Shown here: positions 16,289 to 25,391 of the stretch, piece after piece | Layout: each line of letters begins with the position of its first letter | Position numbering within the stretch: the stretch's first letter is position 1 | Assembly: GCF_017874355.1 (NCBI RefSeq) | Contig: NZ_JAGGLI010000012.1 | Span: 1 to 64,000, forward strand | Length of the DNA: 64,000 bases | From: Acetoanaerobium pronyense | GTDB lineage: Bacteria; Bacillota; Clostridia; Peptostreptococcales; Filifactoraceae | Direction: 5' to 3' | Translations under genes and position numbers: made by a program | The notes under the pieces: model-generated | The model's input: only the letters and a program-made list of their open reading frames with translations | The model's database searches: none | Told to the model about the DNA's origin: nothing

Positions 16289-17590
16289 TTATTCTGAAAG
16301 AGTGAGGCTTTCATTTGCCATCACTTTGTTCATGGTCCTCATTGCACATATTTTTCCGCACATTGTACAGCTATCCTCATGCTCTGGTGAAGATTCCTCT
16401 CTATATCTTTTTGCTTTTTCGCTATCGAGTGCAAGATCAAACATTTTGTTCCAGTCTATTTCTTTTCTTGCCTTGCTCATTTCATTATCCCAATCTCTAG
16501 CTCCTTTTACATTCTTAGCTATATCTGCAGCATGGGCAGCTATTCTCGATGCTATAATCCCTTCTTTCATATCATCAAGTGTAGGTAGCCTAAGGTGTTC
16601 AGCTGGAGTAACATAACATAAAAAGTCTGCTCCATGTGTAGCAGCTATAGCTCCTCCAATTGCAGAGGTTATATGATCATATCCAGGAGCTATGTCTGTA
16701 ACTATAGGCCCTAGTACATAAAAAGGAGCTCCATGACAAAGCTTTTTCTGAAGTATCATATTAGCTTCTATCTCATCTATAGACATATGTCCCGGTCCTT
16801 CAATTATAATCTGTACATCCTTTTCCCATGCTCTTAGGGTTAGTTCTCCAAGGGTCATCAGCTCTTTTATCTGACATATATCTGTGCTATCATTAATGCT
16901 TCCAGGTCTAAGTGCATCTCCAAGGCTAAGTGTGACATCGTACTCTCTACATATATCAAGCAGCTGATCATAATATTCATAAAATGGATTTTCCCTGTTG
17001 TTTAGCTCCATCCATGCATAAAGAAGAGATCCTCCTCTTGACACTATATTTGTAAGCCTCTTATTTCTTTTGAATATTTCAACCGTTTCTCTATTTAGCC
17101 CAGCATGGATAGTCATAAAATCCACTCCATCCTCTGCATGCTTTTTAACTACATCCAAAAACTCTTTTGGAGTGATATCCTTTATATCTCTATCATAAAA
17201 GCCCATTGCATCATAAATAGGCACAGTACCTATCATTGCTGTTGATGTCTGCACAAGCCTTTCTCTAAATTCATGGGTTTTTCCATATGAACTTAAATCC
17301 ATTATTGCATGCGCCTTCATGTCTATTGCTGTCTTTACTTTCTCCATCTCCTTGTCAACATCTGCGCAGTCTCTTGATATTCCAAGATTTACATTTATTT
17401 TTGTACTAAGCCCTTTTCCTACCCCTTCTGGGTCCAGCATTTTATGATTTTTATTAGCAGGTATTGCAACTTTCCCGGTTGCAACAAGTTCCATTAAAAC
17501 TTTCTCATCTATTTTCTCTTTTTCTGCCACCCTCTTGATTTCCTTTGTTACGATACCTTTTTTTGCAGCTTCCATTTGAGTACTATACAT
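16289..17590 (-). CDS. thiC: phosphomethylpyrimidine synthase ThiC (short form)
   Basis: ThiC converts aminoimidazole ribotide to HMP phosphate using a 4Fe-4S cluster and SAM. The 433-residue protein is the short form lacking the long N-terminal extension of proteobacterial ThiC. Recognisable blocks are [39 protein letters not shown], and [21 protein letters not shown]. The cluster motif near the C-terminus reads [11 protein letters not shown], i.e. CX2CX3C rather than the textbook CX2CX4C. It is the last gene of the TPP-riboswitch operon, 86 bases behind thiE with a small palindrome in the gap. An AGGAGATG ribosome binding site precedes the ATG. Confidence 0.93.
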   Translation of the reverse strand: MYSTQMEAAKKGIVTKEIKRVAEKEKIDEKVLMELVATGKVAIPANKNHKMLDPEGVGKGLSTKINVNLGISRDCADVDKEMEKVKTAIDMKAHAIMDLSSYGKTHEFRERLVQTSTAMIGTVPIYDAMGFYDRDIKDITPKEFLDVVKKHAEDGVDFMTIHAGLNRETVEIFKRNKRLTNIVSRGGSLLYAWMELNNRENPFYEYYDQLLDICREYDVTLSLGDALRPGSINDSTDICQIKELMTLGELTLRAWEKDVQIIIEGPGHMSIDEIEANMILQKKLCHGAPFYVLGPIVTDIAPGYDHITSAIGGAIAATHGADFLCYVTPAEHLRLPTLDDMKEGIIASRIAAHAADIAKNVKGARDWDNEMSKARKEIDWNKMFDLALDSEKAKRYREESSPEHEDSCTMCGKICAMRTMNKVMANESLTLSE

Positions 17591-17616
17591 AATTTCATCT
17601 CCTAATATAATATTGT

Positions 17617-17636
17617 CATAGTCACTTATGACTATG
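17617..17636. repeat. perfect 8-bp hairpin between thiE and thiC
   Basis: CATAGTCA (17617-17624) and TGACTATG (17629-17636) are exact inverted repeats around a 4-base loop. No U-tract follows on the minus strand, so it is not an obvious terminator; it could be an RNA processing or stability element, or an operator. Confidence 0.5.
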
Positions 17637-17676
17637 CAGTCTGATTTTATTTGAAAATTTCAAAAAAGATATAACT

Positions 17677-18303
17677 CTACAAACTCATAAATTTTTCCAC
17701 TAAGATATTTGCAGCTTCTTTTGGATTTTTATCTCTTAATATCCCAGATGATATACATATTCCATCAAGATTCAGCATTTTTACTATATGGATATTGTCT
17801 TTATTTATTCCTCCTATCCCAAGAACAGGAATATCCACACTACTTTTTATTTTTTTAATATCATCAAAGTGAATTTTTCTAGCATCTGATTTTGTATCTG
17901 TCTCAAAAATTGCTCCAACTCCTATATAATCAGCACCATTTATTTCAGCCTTAGTAGCTTCATCTATATTTCTTGTAGAAATTCCTATAAGCTTCTCAGT
18001 TCCCATAATCCTCCTTGCTATATCAAGAGGCATATCTTCTTGTCCAAGATGAATCCCTGAAGCATCTATAGCCAAAGCCACATCGATTCTATCGTTTACT
18101 ATAAGTGGTATGTTGTATGAATCAGTTAATGCCTTCACTCTTTTTCCAATCTCTATATATTCTAAGGTAGAGCAGTTTTTTTCTCTAAGCTGAACTATTT
18201 TTACTCCCCCTAAAATGCTTTGCTCTATTTTATATAAAAATTCATCTAGAGATTCGTTTCTATCAGATATAAGATAGAGGGAATAATTTATTTTTTTACA
18301 CAT
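17677..18303 (-). CDS. thiE: thiamine-phosphate synthase ThiE
   Basis: ThiE joins HMP diphosphate and thiazole phosphate to thiamine phosphate. The 208-residue TIM-barrel protein carries the family motifs VQLREKN (residues ~37-43), PLIVNDRIDVAL, IHLGQEDMPL, GISTRN, YIGVGAIFETDTK and VLGIGGI near the phosphate site. Its start overlaps the last 8 bases of the thiD/thiM fusion gene, showing tight coupling in the thi operon. Confidence 0.93.
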   Translation of the reverse strand: MCKKINYSLYLISDRNESLDEFLYKIEQSILGGVKIVQLREKNCSTLEYIEIGKRVKALTDSYNIPLIVNDRIDVALAIDASGIHLGQEDMPLDIARRIMGTEKLIGISTRNIDEATKAEINGADYIGVGAIFETDTKSDARKIHFDDIKKIKSSVDIPVLGIGGINKDNIHIVKMLNLDGICISSGILRDKNPKEAANILVEKFMSL

Positions 18304-19930
18304 ATTCCACTTTCCCCTTTGTTTTAAGTGTTCTTGAATCTATACTATGAACATAATCCATCATCCTTACTTTGAAGGTACCTATCCCTTCGTTGTTTCT
18401 AAGGCTAGATTCAGCCATCTCTCCAGCTATTCCTATTGACAAAAGTCCAAGTATAGCAGCTTCAAAGTTACTCTTTGAAATAGAGCAAAAATTCGCAATA
18501 AGTGAGGCCCCCATGCAACCTGTTCCTGTGACATCTCCCATCATAGATGTTCCATTTTTTATTTTTGCAACTCTATCTCCATCAGTTACTATATCTACAT
18601 CTCCGCTTACAGCAATTACAGAGCTGTATTTTTTTGCAAGTTCTTTAGCTATGATTAGAGCCTCAGTACTTTTGTGAAGAGAGTCAACTCCCCTACCTTT
18701 CTTATCTTCCTCTATAAGACTCATTATTTCAGAGGAATTTCCTTTTATTACAGCAAACCTTACTTCTCTTAGAAGGTTATTTAAAGTATTTTTTCGAAGA
18801 CTCGTTGCTCCCGCCCCAACTGGATCAAGTATTACAGGAATTCCCATCTCATTTGCCATCTTACCTGCCTTTATCATAGACTCTATAGTTCTTGAGTTTA
18901 GAGTTCCAACGTTTATGACAAGAGCCGATGCTATTGAAGCCATTTCTTCAACCTCATTTATATCATCAGCCATCACTGGACTTCCTCCAATTGCAAGAGT
19001 TATATTTGCACAATCATTTATAGTTACGCTATTTGTAATGTGATGTATTAAAGGTTTTTTCCCTCTTAGAGATTCAATCAAGTCATAAAATTCATCTGTT
19101 TCTTTCATAAAACTATCCTCCTTTGATATTTTCTCAGGACTATATGGTTTCAAAAAAAATAGAGGATTTGTAGGACCTGAGCCCTTTCCTATGTCAATAC
19201 CGCTCTCTATAGCCGATGTGATAAAATCTTTTGCATCTCTTACAGCTTCAACCTTTGATTTCCCGTTGGCAAGGTTTGCTGCTATAGCTGAGGATAATGT
19301 GCATCCTGTTCCATGAGTATTTGAAGAATCTACCCTTTTAGATATAAAGCTATGTATATTTCCATCTGAATAAAATATATCAACAGCATCTTCTTTATCT
19401 AAATGTCCACCTTTTATAAGAATATCTCCCTTTGTATATTCCCTTAGTTTTTTAGCAGCTTTTTCCATGGATTCTTCATTTTTTATTTCAAACCCAACCA
19501 AAAGTTCTGCTTCTTTGATATTTGGAGTGATTATATCAGCTATTGGAAATAGCTGTTCAATCAGAGTATTTATTGCATCATCTTTAATTAGCTTATGCCC
19601 TGTTGTTGATACCATAACTGGGTCTAGAACTATATTTGTCAAATTTAGCTCTTTAAGAGTTTTAGATACGGTGAGTATAGTTTCTTTGTTTGATAGCATT
19701 CCTATTTTTACTGAATCCGCTCCAATGTCATTTACAACAGCCTCAATTTGAAGCTTTATAGACTCCATTGAAAGCTCCTCAATATGACTAACTCCTACTG
19801 TGTTTTGAGCAGTTATTGCAGTTATTGCAGTAAGAGGATATACTCCGTGGGCTACAAATGTCTTAAGATCAGTTTGTATTCCCGCTCCACACGATGAGTC
19901 TGAGCCTGCTATTGTAAGAGTTTTTTTCAT
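18296..19930 (-). CDS. thiDM: fused HMP(-P) kinase ThiD and hydroxyethylthiazole kinase ThiM
   Basis: The 544-residue protein joins two ribokinase-fold enzymes. Residues 1 to ~265 are ThiD (TIAGSDSSCGAGIQTDLKTF start, DPVMVSTTGHKL, and the anion-hole NTHGTGCTLSSAI), which phosphorylates HMP and HMP-P. Residues ~275-540 are ThiM (KPLIHHITNSVTINDCANI, GGSPVMADD, LDPVGAGATS, and GDVTGTGCMGASL), which phosphorylates hydroxyethylthiazole. A linker of about ten residues separates them. Both domains look complete, with catalytic GTGC motifs in each. The two proteins are usually separate. It lies between thiW (25-base gap) and thiE (8-base overlap). Confidence 0.92.
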   Translation of the reverse strand: MKKTLTIAGSDSSCGAGIQTDLKTFVAHGVYPLTAITAITAQNTVGVSHIEELSMESIKLQIEAVVNDIGADSVKIGMLSNKETILTVSKTLKELNLTNIVLDPVMVSTTGHKLIKDDAINTLIEQLFPIADIITPNIKEAELLVGFEIKNEESMEKAAKKLREYTKGDILIKGGHLDKEDAVDIFYSDGNIHSFISKRVDSSNTHGTGCTLSSAIAANLANGKSKVEAVRDAKDFITSAIESGIDIGKGSGPTNPLFFLKPYSPEKISKEDSFMKETDEFYDLIESLRGKKPLIHHITNSVTINDCANITLAIGGSPVMADDINEVEEMASIASALVINVGTLNSRTIESMIKAGKMANEMGIPVILDPVGAGATSLRKNTLNNLLREVRFAVIKGNSSEIMSLIEEDKKGRGVDSLHKSTEALIIAKELAKKYSSVIAVSGDVDIVTDGDRVAKIKNGTSMMGDVTGTGCMGASLIANFCSISKSNFEAAILGLLSIGIAGEMAESSLRNNEGIGTFKVRMMDYVHSIDSRTLKTKGKVEYV

Positions 19931-19955
19931 TTATTTCATCTCCATTCACTTTATA

Positions 19956-20453
19956 TTAACTTTCCAAACCCGTGCTTTTAAATGCATTAAGCATATTTGC
20001 AGACTTTAATATAAGAACGGCTATAATACTTCCCCCTGATGAACTTACAAGAAAAGGTACTACAAAAAAGAATGCCGCAGCCTGACTTCCAAGAAAAATC
20101 TTTGCAAGTGGAAACGCTACAAGTGCTCCGATTATTCCTGTTCCTATTATTTCTCCAAAGGCAGCCGAAGCAATATTTTTAGTTTTTTTATACAAAAACG
20201 ACGCTAAAAGCGCTCCAAATATGCTTCCTGGAAAAGCAAGTATAGATCCTGTTCCAAGAATATTTCGAAGTAGAGAGATTGAAAAAGCGTTTAAAATTGC
20301 AAAGTAGGGACCAAGAAGCACGGCCGAGATTACATTGATTGTGTGCTGGATAGGAAAGCATTTTGCAACTCCAACTGGTATATATATAACATGTCCCAGA
20401 AGAGTTCCAATTGCTATTAGCATTGAAGAAAATACAAGTTTTTTAGTATTCAT
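19956..20453 (-). CDS. thiW: ECF transporter substrate-binding component ThiW
   Basis: The ~165-residue membrane protein has five to six helices and matches ThiW, the S-component predicted to bind the thiazole moiety: KLVFSSMLIAIGTLLGH, PIQHTINVISAVLLGPYF, and FPGSIFGALLAS. It would dock on a shared ECF module (not in this window). An in-frame ATG at 20495 exists, but an AAGGGAGG ribosome binding site lies just before the ATG at 20453 and the family start fits MNTKKLV. First gene of the TPP-riboswitch thi operon. Confidence 0.88.
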   Translation of the reverse strand: MNTKKLVFSSMLIAIGTLLGHVIYIPVGVAKCFPIQHTINVISAVLLGPYFAILNAFSISLLRNILGTGSILAFPGSIFGALLASFLYKKTKNIASAAFGEIIGTGIIGALVAFPLAKIFLGSQAAAFFFVVPFLVSSSGGSIIAVLILKSANMLNAFKSTGLES

Positions 20454-20532
20454 ATGAAAAACCTCCCTTAAAATATTGTGTATATCAAATACCAAATGGT
20501 ATGAAAACTGTTGGGAGGAAGTCTTGGAGACG

Positions 20533-20566
20533 AAAAAAGAGCATAATCCCGTAAAGGTTTATGCTC
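20533..20566 (-). terminator. riboswitch-controlled terminator of the thi operon
   Basis: On the minus strand GAGCATAA pairs with TTATGCTC and is followed by six T. It lies between the TPP aptamer and thiW, so it is the expression platform for transcription attenuation. Confidence 0.85.
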
Positions 20567-20583
20567 AATAAATTACATCAGCC

Positions 20584-20678
20584 TAAACTTCCCTACGCTG
20601 GCATTATCCAGATCAGGTTAAAGGGTCAAAGAATACATCTTTATCTCAGCCGATTGCTTCGGCACCCCTAGTTCGTTT
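20584..20678 (-). promoter_or_regulatory. TPP riboswitch (thi-box) of the thi operon
   Basis: The minus strand carries the conserved thi-box elements in order: GGGGTGCC at the 5' side, GGCTGAGA (P2/P3 core, CTGAGA at 20644-20649), and CTGATCTGGATAATGCCAGC followed by GTAGGGAA (20589-20618). P3 has a short extension. The downstream terminator means thiamine pyrophosphate binding should turn off thiW-thiDM-thiE-thiC. Confidence 0.95.
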
Positions 20679-20694
20679 ATTAAGTTATGAGTTG

Positions 20695-20723
20695 ATAATA
20701 TCATGAAGCTAATTTTTTTACAA
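20695..20723 (-). promoter_or_regulatory. promoter of the thi operon
   Basis: On the minus strand TTGTAA (20718-20723) and TATTAT (20695-20700) are 17 bases apart, placed just upstream of the TPP aptamer. Confidence 0.6.
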
Positions 20724-20738
20724 GTCAGGTTTAAGTTT

Positions 20739-21920
20739 CTAAAAATAATCCAAAAATGAACTATACTTATTATAAGTTAAAGCTTCGAGGATCTTTACTT
20801 TATCATTATCTCCCTTTACTTTTCCAGCATCCTTCAAAAAACTGATTTTTTGAAATCCTAAAAGAACCACTGTAAGAGTATTGATATCAGTTAGGATTTC
20901 TTTATTAAAATCAATATCCTCTTCCCTTATCTCATCATATTGCTCAAATTTTATTTCATTATTTAAAAGCTCATATCTCCCTTGATTCCAAAGGGCCTTA
21001 TCATCTTTAACCCATATTACGATTTTTTCCTCAAACTTTTTATTTTTAAAATATTTTTCTAAAAAAGCTTTTAAAAGTATAATTCTTCCCATAAAATATG
21101 GAATTATTTCTGTCTTTACAGATGGATTGTCAAATAAAAAATACATATTTTCATCATCTGTTGTCATTATGTCTGCTTTTTTAACCATCGAATCATGATT
21201 AGATATAAAATTAAAAAGTCCCTTTCTTGATTCTTCATCAAGGTATATATATTCAGCTATCTCCATTACATCTTCTGTGATTTTATAAAATATATATCCT
21301 CTTGGAATTTTATTTTCATCGTAATATATAGCTGGACAGTAATTTTCGTCATACTTTGTTTCAATCCACCACTGTTTAGCTCTTGTCATCATTGCATTAT
21401 AGTTTTTTATATAAGCATTATAAATATCATCTATGTCTGAAAGTCTCTCAAATCCTTCAGGTCTTACAACCTCTCCCTTAATAGTCTTGTCATAAGAAAA
21501 GTCTATAGCCTCAACAGTAGTCTTCTTTAAGTTAGATATAAGCTCCCATCCATACTTTCTATAAAAGCCTATATCAAAGGGGTGAAGATAACTAACTAAA
21601 TGACCCTTTTCTTTCATAAACTCTAATGACATATCCATAAGCTTATTAACTATACCTTTTCTTCGATACTCAGGGTAAGTAGCAACACCATATATTCCAC
21701 CCATATCATATTTTTCGTCATTTATGATTATTTCAAATGGAATAATATGTGTCTTTGCTATCATCTTATCTTTTTCAAAAACACCTATTATATCGTGTCT
21801 AGTCATAAAATCAGCTCTTTTTTCTCTTTCTTCCCCTTTAAGTATATATTTAAAAGAGTATTCAGATAATTTTATGGCATCATCTATTTCATTATGATTT
21901 ATTAATCTAAAATTAATCAT
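20739..21920 (-). CDS. Eis-like GNAT N-acetyltransferase
   Basis: The 393-residue protein starts with a GNAT domain containing the acetyl-CoA loop in YPEYRRKGIVNKLM (residues ~88-101) and GFYRKYGWE near residue 127. A second GNAT-like half and a C-terminal SCP2-like segment (residues ~290-390) follow. This three-part build is that of the Eis family, which acetylates amines including aminoglycosides or peptides; the substrate here is unknown. It is a single gene, with a GGAGGG-type ribosome binding site ahead of the ATG. About 225 bases separate it from the T-box leader, and they hold only a promoter that I can see. Confidence 0.8.
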   Translation of the reverse strand: MINFRLINHNEIDDAIKLSEYSFKYILKGEEREKRADFMTRHDIIGVFEKDKMIAKTHIIPFEIIINDEKYDMGGIYGVATYPEYRRKGIVNKLMDMSLEFMKEKGHLVSYLHPFDIGFYRKYGWELISNLKKTTVEAIDFSYDKTIKGEVVRPEGFERLSDIDDIYNAYIKNYNAMMTRAKQWWIETKYDENYCPAIYYDENKIPRGYIFYKITEDVMEIAEYIYLDEESRKGLFNFISNHDSMVKKADIMTTDDENMYFLFDNPSVKTEIIPYFMGRIILLKAFLEKYFKNKKFEEKIVIWVKDDKALWNQGRYELLNNEIKFEQYDEIREEDIDFNKEILTDINTLTVVLLGFQKISFLKDAGKVKGDNDKVKILEALTYNKYSSFLDYF

Positions 21921-22091
21921 CTCATCCCTCCATTTTTTTGTATCTTTTTAATAAAAGTATATTCAATTTGTTTAAAAATCTTAAAAAAATTTGCTACAGA
22001 ATAATCTCCATGAAATCGTTGTCTTAAATTATTGTACCATTTTCAAATAATTTAAGTAAATGTATAGGAAAATTTATCTGAAAAAAGTATA

Positions 22092-22120
22092 TTGACTTAT
22101 TATTCTGAATATATTAAACT
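22092..22120 (+). promoter_or_regulatory. candidate promoter of the ilv operon
   Basis: TTGACT (22092-22097) and TAAACT (22115-22120) are 17 bases apart, about 30 bases ahead of the T-box leader. The -10 is imperfect. Confidence 0.45.
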
Positions 22121-22145
22121 TACTGAAAATGAATGTTAAAAATAT

Positions 22146-22424
22146 ACGCTTAGATGGAGACAAAGATATCTTTAAAGGTTATGTACAGAGAGCCGGGGTT
22201 GGTGAGAGCCGGACTTAACTTGATATGTAATGATCACTCCTGAGCTTTTCCTTCAAAAAATCCTTTGATTCAGTAGATGGAAACGACTGCCCTCGTTAGC
22301 GGGCTAAGGTTGAATGACCTGATAAGTGATGGCAATTGCCATAAATAGGGTGGTACCGCGAATCCTTCGTCCCTATAAGTTTACCTATCTTAGGTGAGTT
22401 TATAGAGATGAAGGATTTTTTTAT
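22146..22424 (+). promoter_or_regulatory. T-box leader of the ilv operon
   Basis: The T-box sequence AGGGTGGTACCGCG is at 22347-22360. Upstream is a stem I region with the distal GGTGAGAGCCGG element near 22200. Downstream, AATCCTTC...CCTATAA pairs with TTATAGAG...GAAGGATT as a terminator ending in seven T (22361-22423). The likely specifier is ATC (isoleucine) in TAATGATCACTCCTGAGC, by analogy with other T-boxes, which fits control by uncharged tRNA-Ile of a branched-chain amino acid operon. Confidence 0.93.
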
Positions 22425-22454
22425 TTCAATCAAAAATATATGGAGGTAATGATT

Positions 22455-22655
22455 ATGAAAAAAACAGTTAATGCTAGACTAACTTCTGGAATGGATTCTT
22501 TTTTAAGAGCTATGGGAGTAATAAGAAGAAAAGAAATATACCTTCATGGAATATCTATGTCAGACGATTTTTTGACGATTACCGTAAGGGAAGAAGATTT
22601 AGATAACGTTTTAGCTCATCTTTCTAAACTTGCTGATATTTCAGTCTCAGCATAA
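22455..22655 (+). CDS. ilvN: small ACT-type regulatory subunit of acetolactate synthase
   Basis: The 66-residue protein is one ACT-like unit: TVNARLTSGMDSFLRAMGVIRRKEI followed by LTITVREEDLDNVLAHLSKLADI. It matches the short IlvM/IlvN-type regulatory subunits of acetohydroxyacid synthase, which stimulate the catalytic subunit and mediate valine feedback. Among three in-frame ATGs (22440, 22449, 22455), only 22455 stands at proper distance from GGAGG. It is the first gene of the T-box operon; its catalytic partner ilvB is the last. Confidence 0.8.
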   Translation: MKKTVNARLTSGMDSFLRAMGVIRRKEIYLHGISMSDDFLTITVREEDLDNVLAHLSKLADISVSA

Positions 22656-22731
22656 TTGCCTTGAAATTTTATCGCTAAAGTAAAAAACTTATAATCTTTT
22701 AAAAAAATTACTATAAAAGGGGAGAATATAT

Positions 22732-23715
22732 ATGTTTTATGAAAATGATGGAAATCTAGATTTTTTTAAAAATAAGAAAGTGGCGGTTCTTGGATATGGA
22801 AGCCAAGGCCATGCCCATGCTCTTAACCTTAGAGACTCAGGAGTAGAAGTACTAGTAGGACTTGAATCTCAAAGTAAGAGTAGAGTTAGAGCAGAAAAAG
22901 AAGGATTTACTGTAAAAACAGCCAGCGAATGCGCAAAAGAGGCAGATGTACTTATGATGCTAATACCAGATGAAAAACAAAAAATGGTATTCGAAAATGA
23001 TATAAGAGAAAATCTAAAAAAGGGTCAGGCCCTCGGCTTTGCCCATGGATTTAATATCAATTACTGTCAAATTACGCCCCCGGATTTTGTGGATGTATTT
23101 ATGGTGGCACCAAAAGGGCCAGGTCATTTAGTAAGACGAGTCTATGAAGATGGTAAAGGTGTTCCTGCACTTTTCGCAGTTGAACAGGATTTTAGTGGGA
23201 ATGCTCAGACTCTTGCCCTCTCATATGCAAAGGCTCTTGGTGCTTTAAGAGCTGGTGTTATAAAAACTACCTTTAAAGAAGAGACAGAAACAGACTTGTT
23301 TGGTGAACAGGCTGTACTTTGCGGTGGAATCACTGAGCTTATAAAGGCTGGATTTGATACTCTTGTAGAAAGCGGATATCAAAAGGAAATAGCATATTTT
23401 GAGTGTCTTCACGAAATGAAGCTTATAGTCGACCTTTTGTATGAAGGTGGCTTTGAAAATATGAGATATAGCGTTAGTGATACAGCAGAATTTGGAGATT
23501 ACAAGGTGGGAAAAAGAATTGTAACCGAAAACACTCGAATGGAGATGAAAAAAGTTTTAAAGGAAGTCCAAGATGGTACTTTCGCAAAGGAGTGGATAGA
23601 AGAAAATCAAAATGGAAGACCTTTTTATTCTAAAGTCAAAGAGGAGGAGCTTAATCATCCTTTAGTTGAAACTGGAAAAAAACTAAGAAGTATGATGAGC
23701 TTTGTAGGTGAATAA
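22732..23715 (+). CDS. ilvC: ketol-acid reductoisomerase IlvC (class I)
   Basis: IlvC isomerises and reduces acetolactate or acetohydroxybutyrate to the dihydroxy acid with NADPH and magnesium. The 327-residue protein has the Rossmann motif [17 protein letters not shown] near the N-terminus, the conserved [12 protein letters not shown] block and the knotted C-terminal domain with [16 protein letters not shown] and [11 protein letters not shown], where acidic residues bind Mg. Length is class I. GGGGAGAA precedes the ATG; ilvD starts 2 bases after its stop. Confidence 0.95.
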   Translation: MFYENDGNLDFFKNKKVAVLGYGSQGHAHALNLRDSGVEVLVGLESQSKSRVRAEKEGFTVKTASECAKEADVLMMLIPDEKQKMVFENDIRENLKKGQALGFAHGFNINYCQITPPDFVDVFMVAPKGPGHLVRRVYEDGKGVPALFAVEQDFSGNAQTLALSYAKALGALRAGVIKTTFKEETETDLFGEQAVLCGGITELIKAGFDTLVESGYQKEIAYFECLHEMKLIVDLLYEGGFENMRYSVSDTAEFGDYKVGKRIVTENTRMEMKKVLKEVQDGTFAKEWIEENQNGRPFYSKVKEEELNHPLVETGKKLRSMMSFVGE

Positions 23716-23717
23716 TT

Positions 23718-25364
23718 ATGAAAAGCGACAATATAAAATCAGGCTATAAAAGAGCGCCCCATAGATCTCTTCTAAAATCTCTAGGGCTTGACAATGAAGA
23801 CCTTAAAAAGCCATTTATTGGAGTTGTAAACTCCTTTAACGAAATCGTACCTGGTCATATCCACCTTAGAGGAATTTGTGATGAGGTAAAAAAAGGAATT
23901 CTAATGGAAGGAGGAATTCCATTTGAATTCCCTACAATTGCAGTGTGTGATGGCCTTGCTATGAATCATGAAGGAATGCATTACTCTCTCCCAAGTAGAG
24001 AGCTTATTGTAGATACTATAGAGGTTATGGTAAAGGCTCATAGCTTTGATGCTCTTGTGCTTATTCCCAATTGTGATAAATCTGTTCCAGCTATGATGAT
24101 GGCGGCGGCAAGACTCAATATCCCTTCCATAATAGTAAGTGGGGGCCCTATGCTAAAAGGTAATCTTATGGGCAAATCACTTGACCTTATAAGTGCCTTT
24201 GAAGCTGTTGGTAGCTATAAAAATAATCTTTTAAGGGAAAATGAGTTTAATGAAATAGAAGAAAACTCCTGCCCTACCTGTGGTAGTTGTGCTGGTATGT
24301 TTACAGCAAATTCTATGAACTGCCTTAGTGAAGCATTAGGACTAGCTCTTGAAGGAAATGGAACTATTCCAGCAGTATATTCAAAACGAAAAACACTGGC
24401 AAAGCAATCAGGCAAGCAGATAATGAATCTTCTAAAAAATAATATACTTCCTAGAGATATCCTTACAAAAAAATCATTTGAAAATGCTCTAGCTGTGGAC
24501 ATGGCTCTAGGATGCTCCACAAATACAGTGCTTCATCTTACAGCAATCGCCAAAGAAGCAAAAATAAACCTGGACCTTAACCTAATTGATGATGTAAGTA
24601 AGAAAACACCCCAACTTTGTAAACTCTCTCCAGGTGGAGATTATCATATTGAAGATCTCTATTTTAGCGGTGGTATATATGCAGTTATGGAGGAGCTTGC
24701 AAAAAATGATTTAATTCATAAAGACTCTATCACTGTTGGTGGGAAATTAGGACCTTTAATAGAAGGAAAAATAAAAGATGGTATTATTCGTCCTATATCT
24801 AACCCTTACTCTAAGACTGGTGGAATTAAAGTTCTTTATGGTAATCTCGCTCCCCTTGGGTGCGTAGTAAAAAAATCTGCAGTATCAGAAGCTATGATGA
24901 AAAAAACACTAATATCTAGAGTATTCAACAGTGAAGAGGATGCATCAGAGGCTATTCTTTCTGGAAAAATAAAAATGGATGAAGCTGTAGTCATAAGATA
25001 CGAAGGCCCAAAAGGTGGACCAGGGATGAGAGAGATGCTCACCCCAACATCTTCCCTTTGTGGAATGGGACTTGATGAAAGTGTTTCTCTAATTACAGAC
25101 GGAAGATTTTCCGGGGGAAGCAGAGGCGCTGCTATAGGTCATGTATCCCCAGAAGCTGCACAGGGAGGACCTATTGCAATTGTAGAGGATGGAGATATTA
25201 TTGAAATTGATATAGATGCTGGGCTCATAGATTTAAAGGTTTCTGATGAAGAAATCAGTTTAAGACTTTCAAAGCTTGAGCCATTAAAGAAAGATACAGC
25301 TAACTATCTAACAAGATATTCACATTTTATTTCTTCATCAAACGAAGGAGCAATATATAAATAA
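23718..25364 (+). CDS. ilvD: dihydroxy-acid dehydratase IlvD
   Basis: IlvD dehydrates dihydroxy acids to 2-keto acids for isoleucine and valine, using an oxygen-sensitive Fe-S cluster. The 548-residue protein has the three cluster cysteine regions: NCDKSVPAM, CPTCGSCAGMFTANSMN, and the upstream CDGLAMNHEGM block, plus TDGRFSGGSRGAAIGHVSPEA near the C-terminus. It follows ilvC by 2 bases and precedes ilvB by about 27, within the T-box operon. Confidence 0.95.
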   Translation: MKSDNIKSGYKRAPHRSLLKSLGLDNEDLKKPFIGVVNSFNEIVPGHIHLRGICDEVKKGILMEGGIPFEFPTIAVCDGLAMNHEGMHYSLPSRELIVDTIEVMVKAHSFDALVLIPNCDKSVPAMMMAAARLNIPSIIVSGGPMLKGNLMGKSLDLISAFEAVGSYKNNLLRENEFNEIEENSCPTCGSCAGMFTANSMNCLSEALGLALEGNGTIPAVYSKRKTLAKQSGKQIMNLLKNNILPRDILTKKSFENALAVDMALGCSTNTVLHLTAIAKEAKINLDLNLIDDVSKKTPQLCKLSPGGDYHIEDLYFSGGIYAVMEELAKNDLIHKDSITVGGKLGPLIEGKIKDGIIRPISNPYSKTGGIKVLYGNLAPLGCVVKKSAVSEAMMKKTLISRVFNSEEDASEAILSGKIKMDEAVVIRYEGPKGGPGMREMLTPTSSLCGMGLDESVSLITDGRFSGGSRGAAIGHVSPEAAQGGPIAIVEDGDIIEIDIDAGLIDLKVSDEEISLRLSKLEPLKKDTANYLTRYSHFISSSNEGAIYK

Positions 25365-25391
25365 ATATATGTAGGAAGGGAGGTAATTTTT

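Noticed and set aside
19467-19751. 94-residue frame antisense to thiD and similar long opposite-strand frames
   Set aside because: These are shadows of well-supported genes, with no ribosome binding site or family resemblance.
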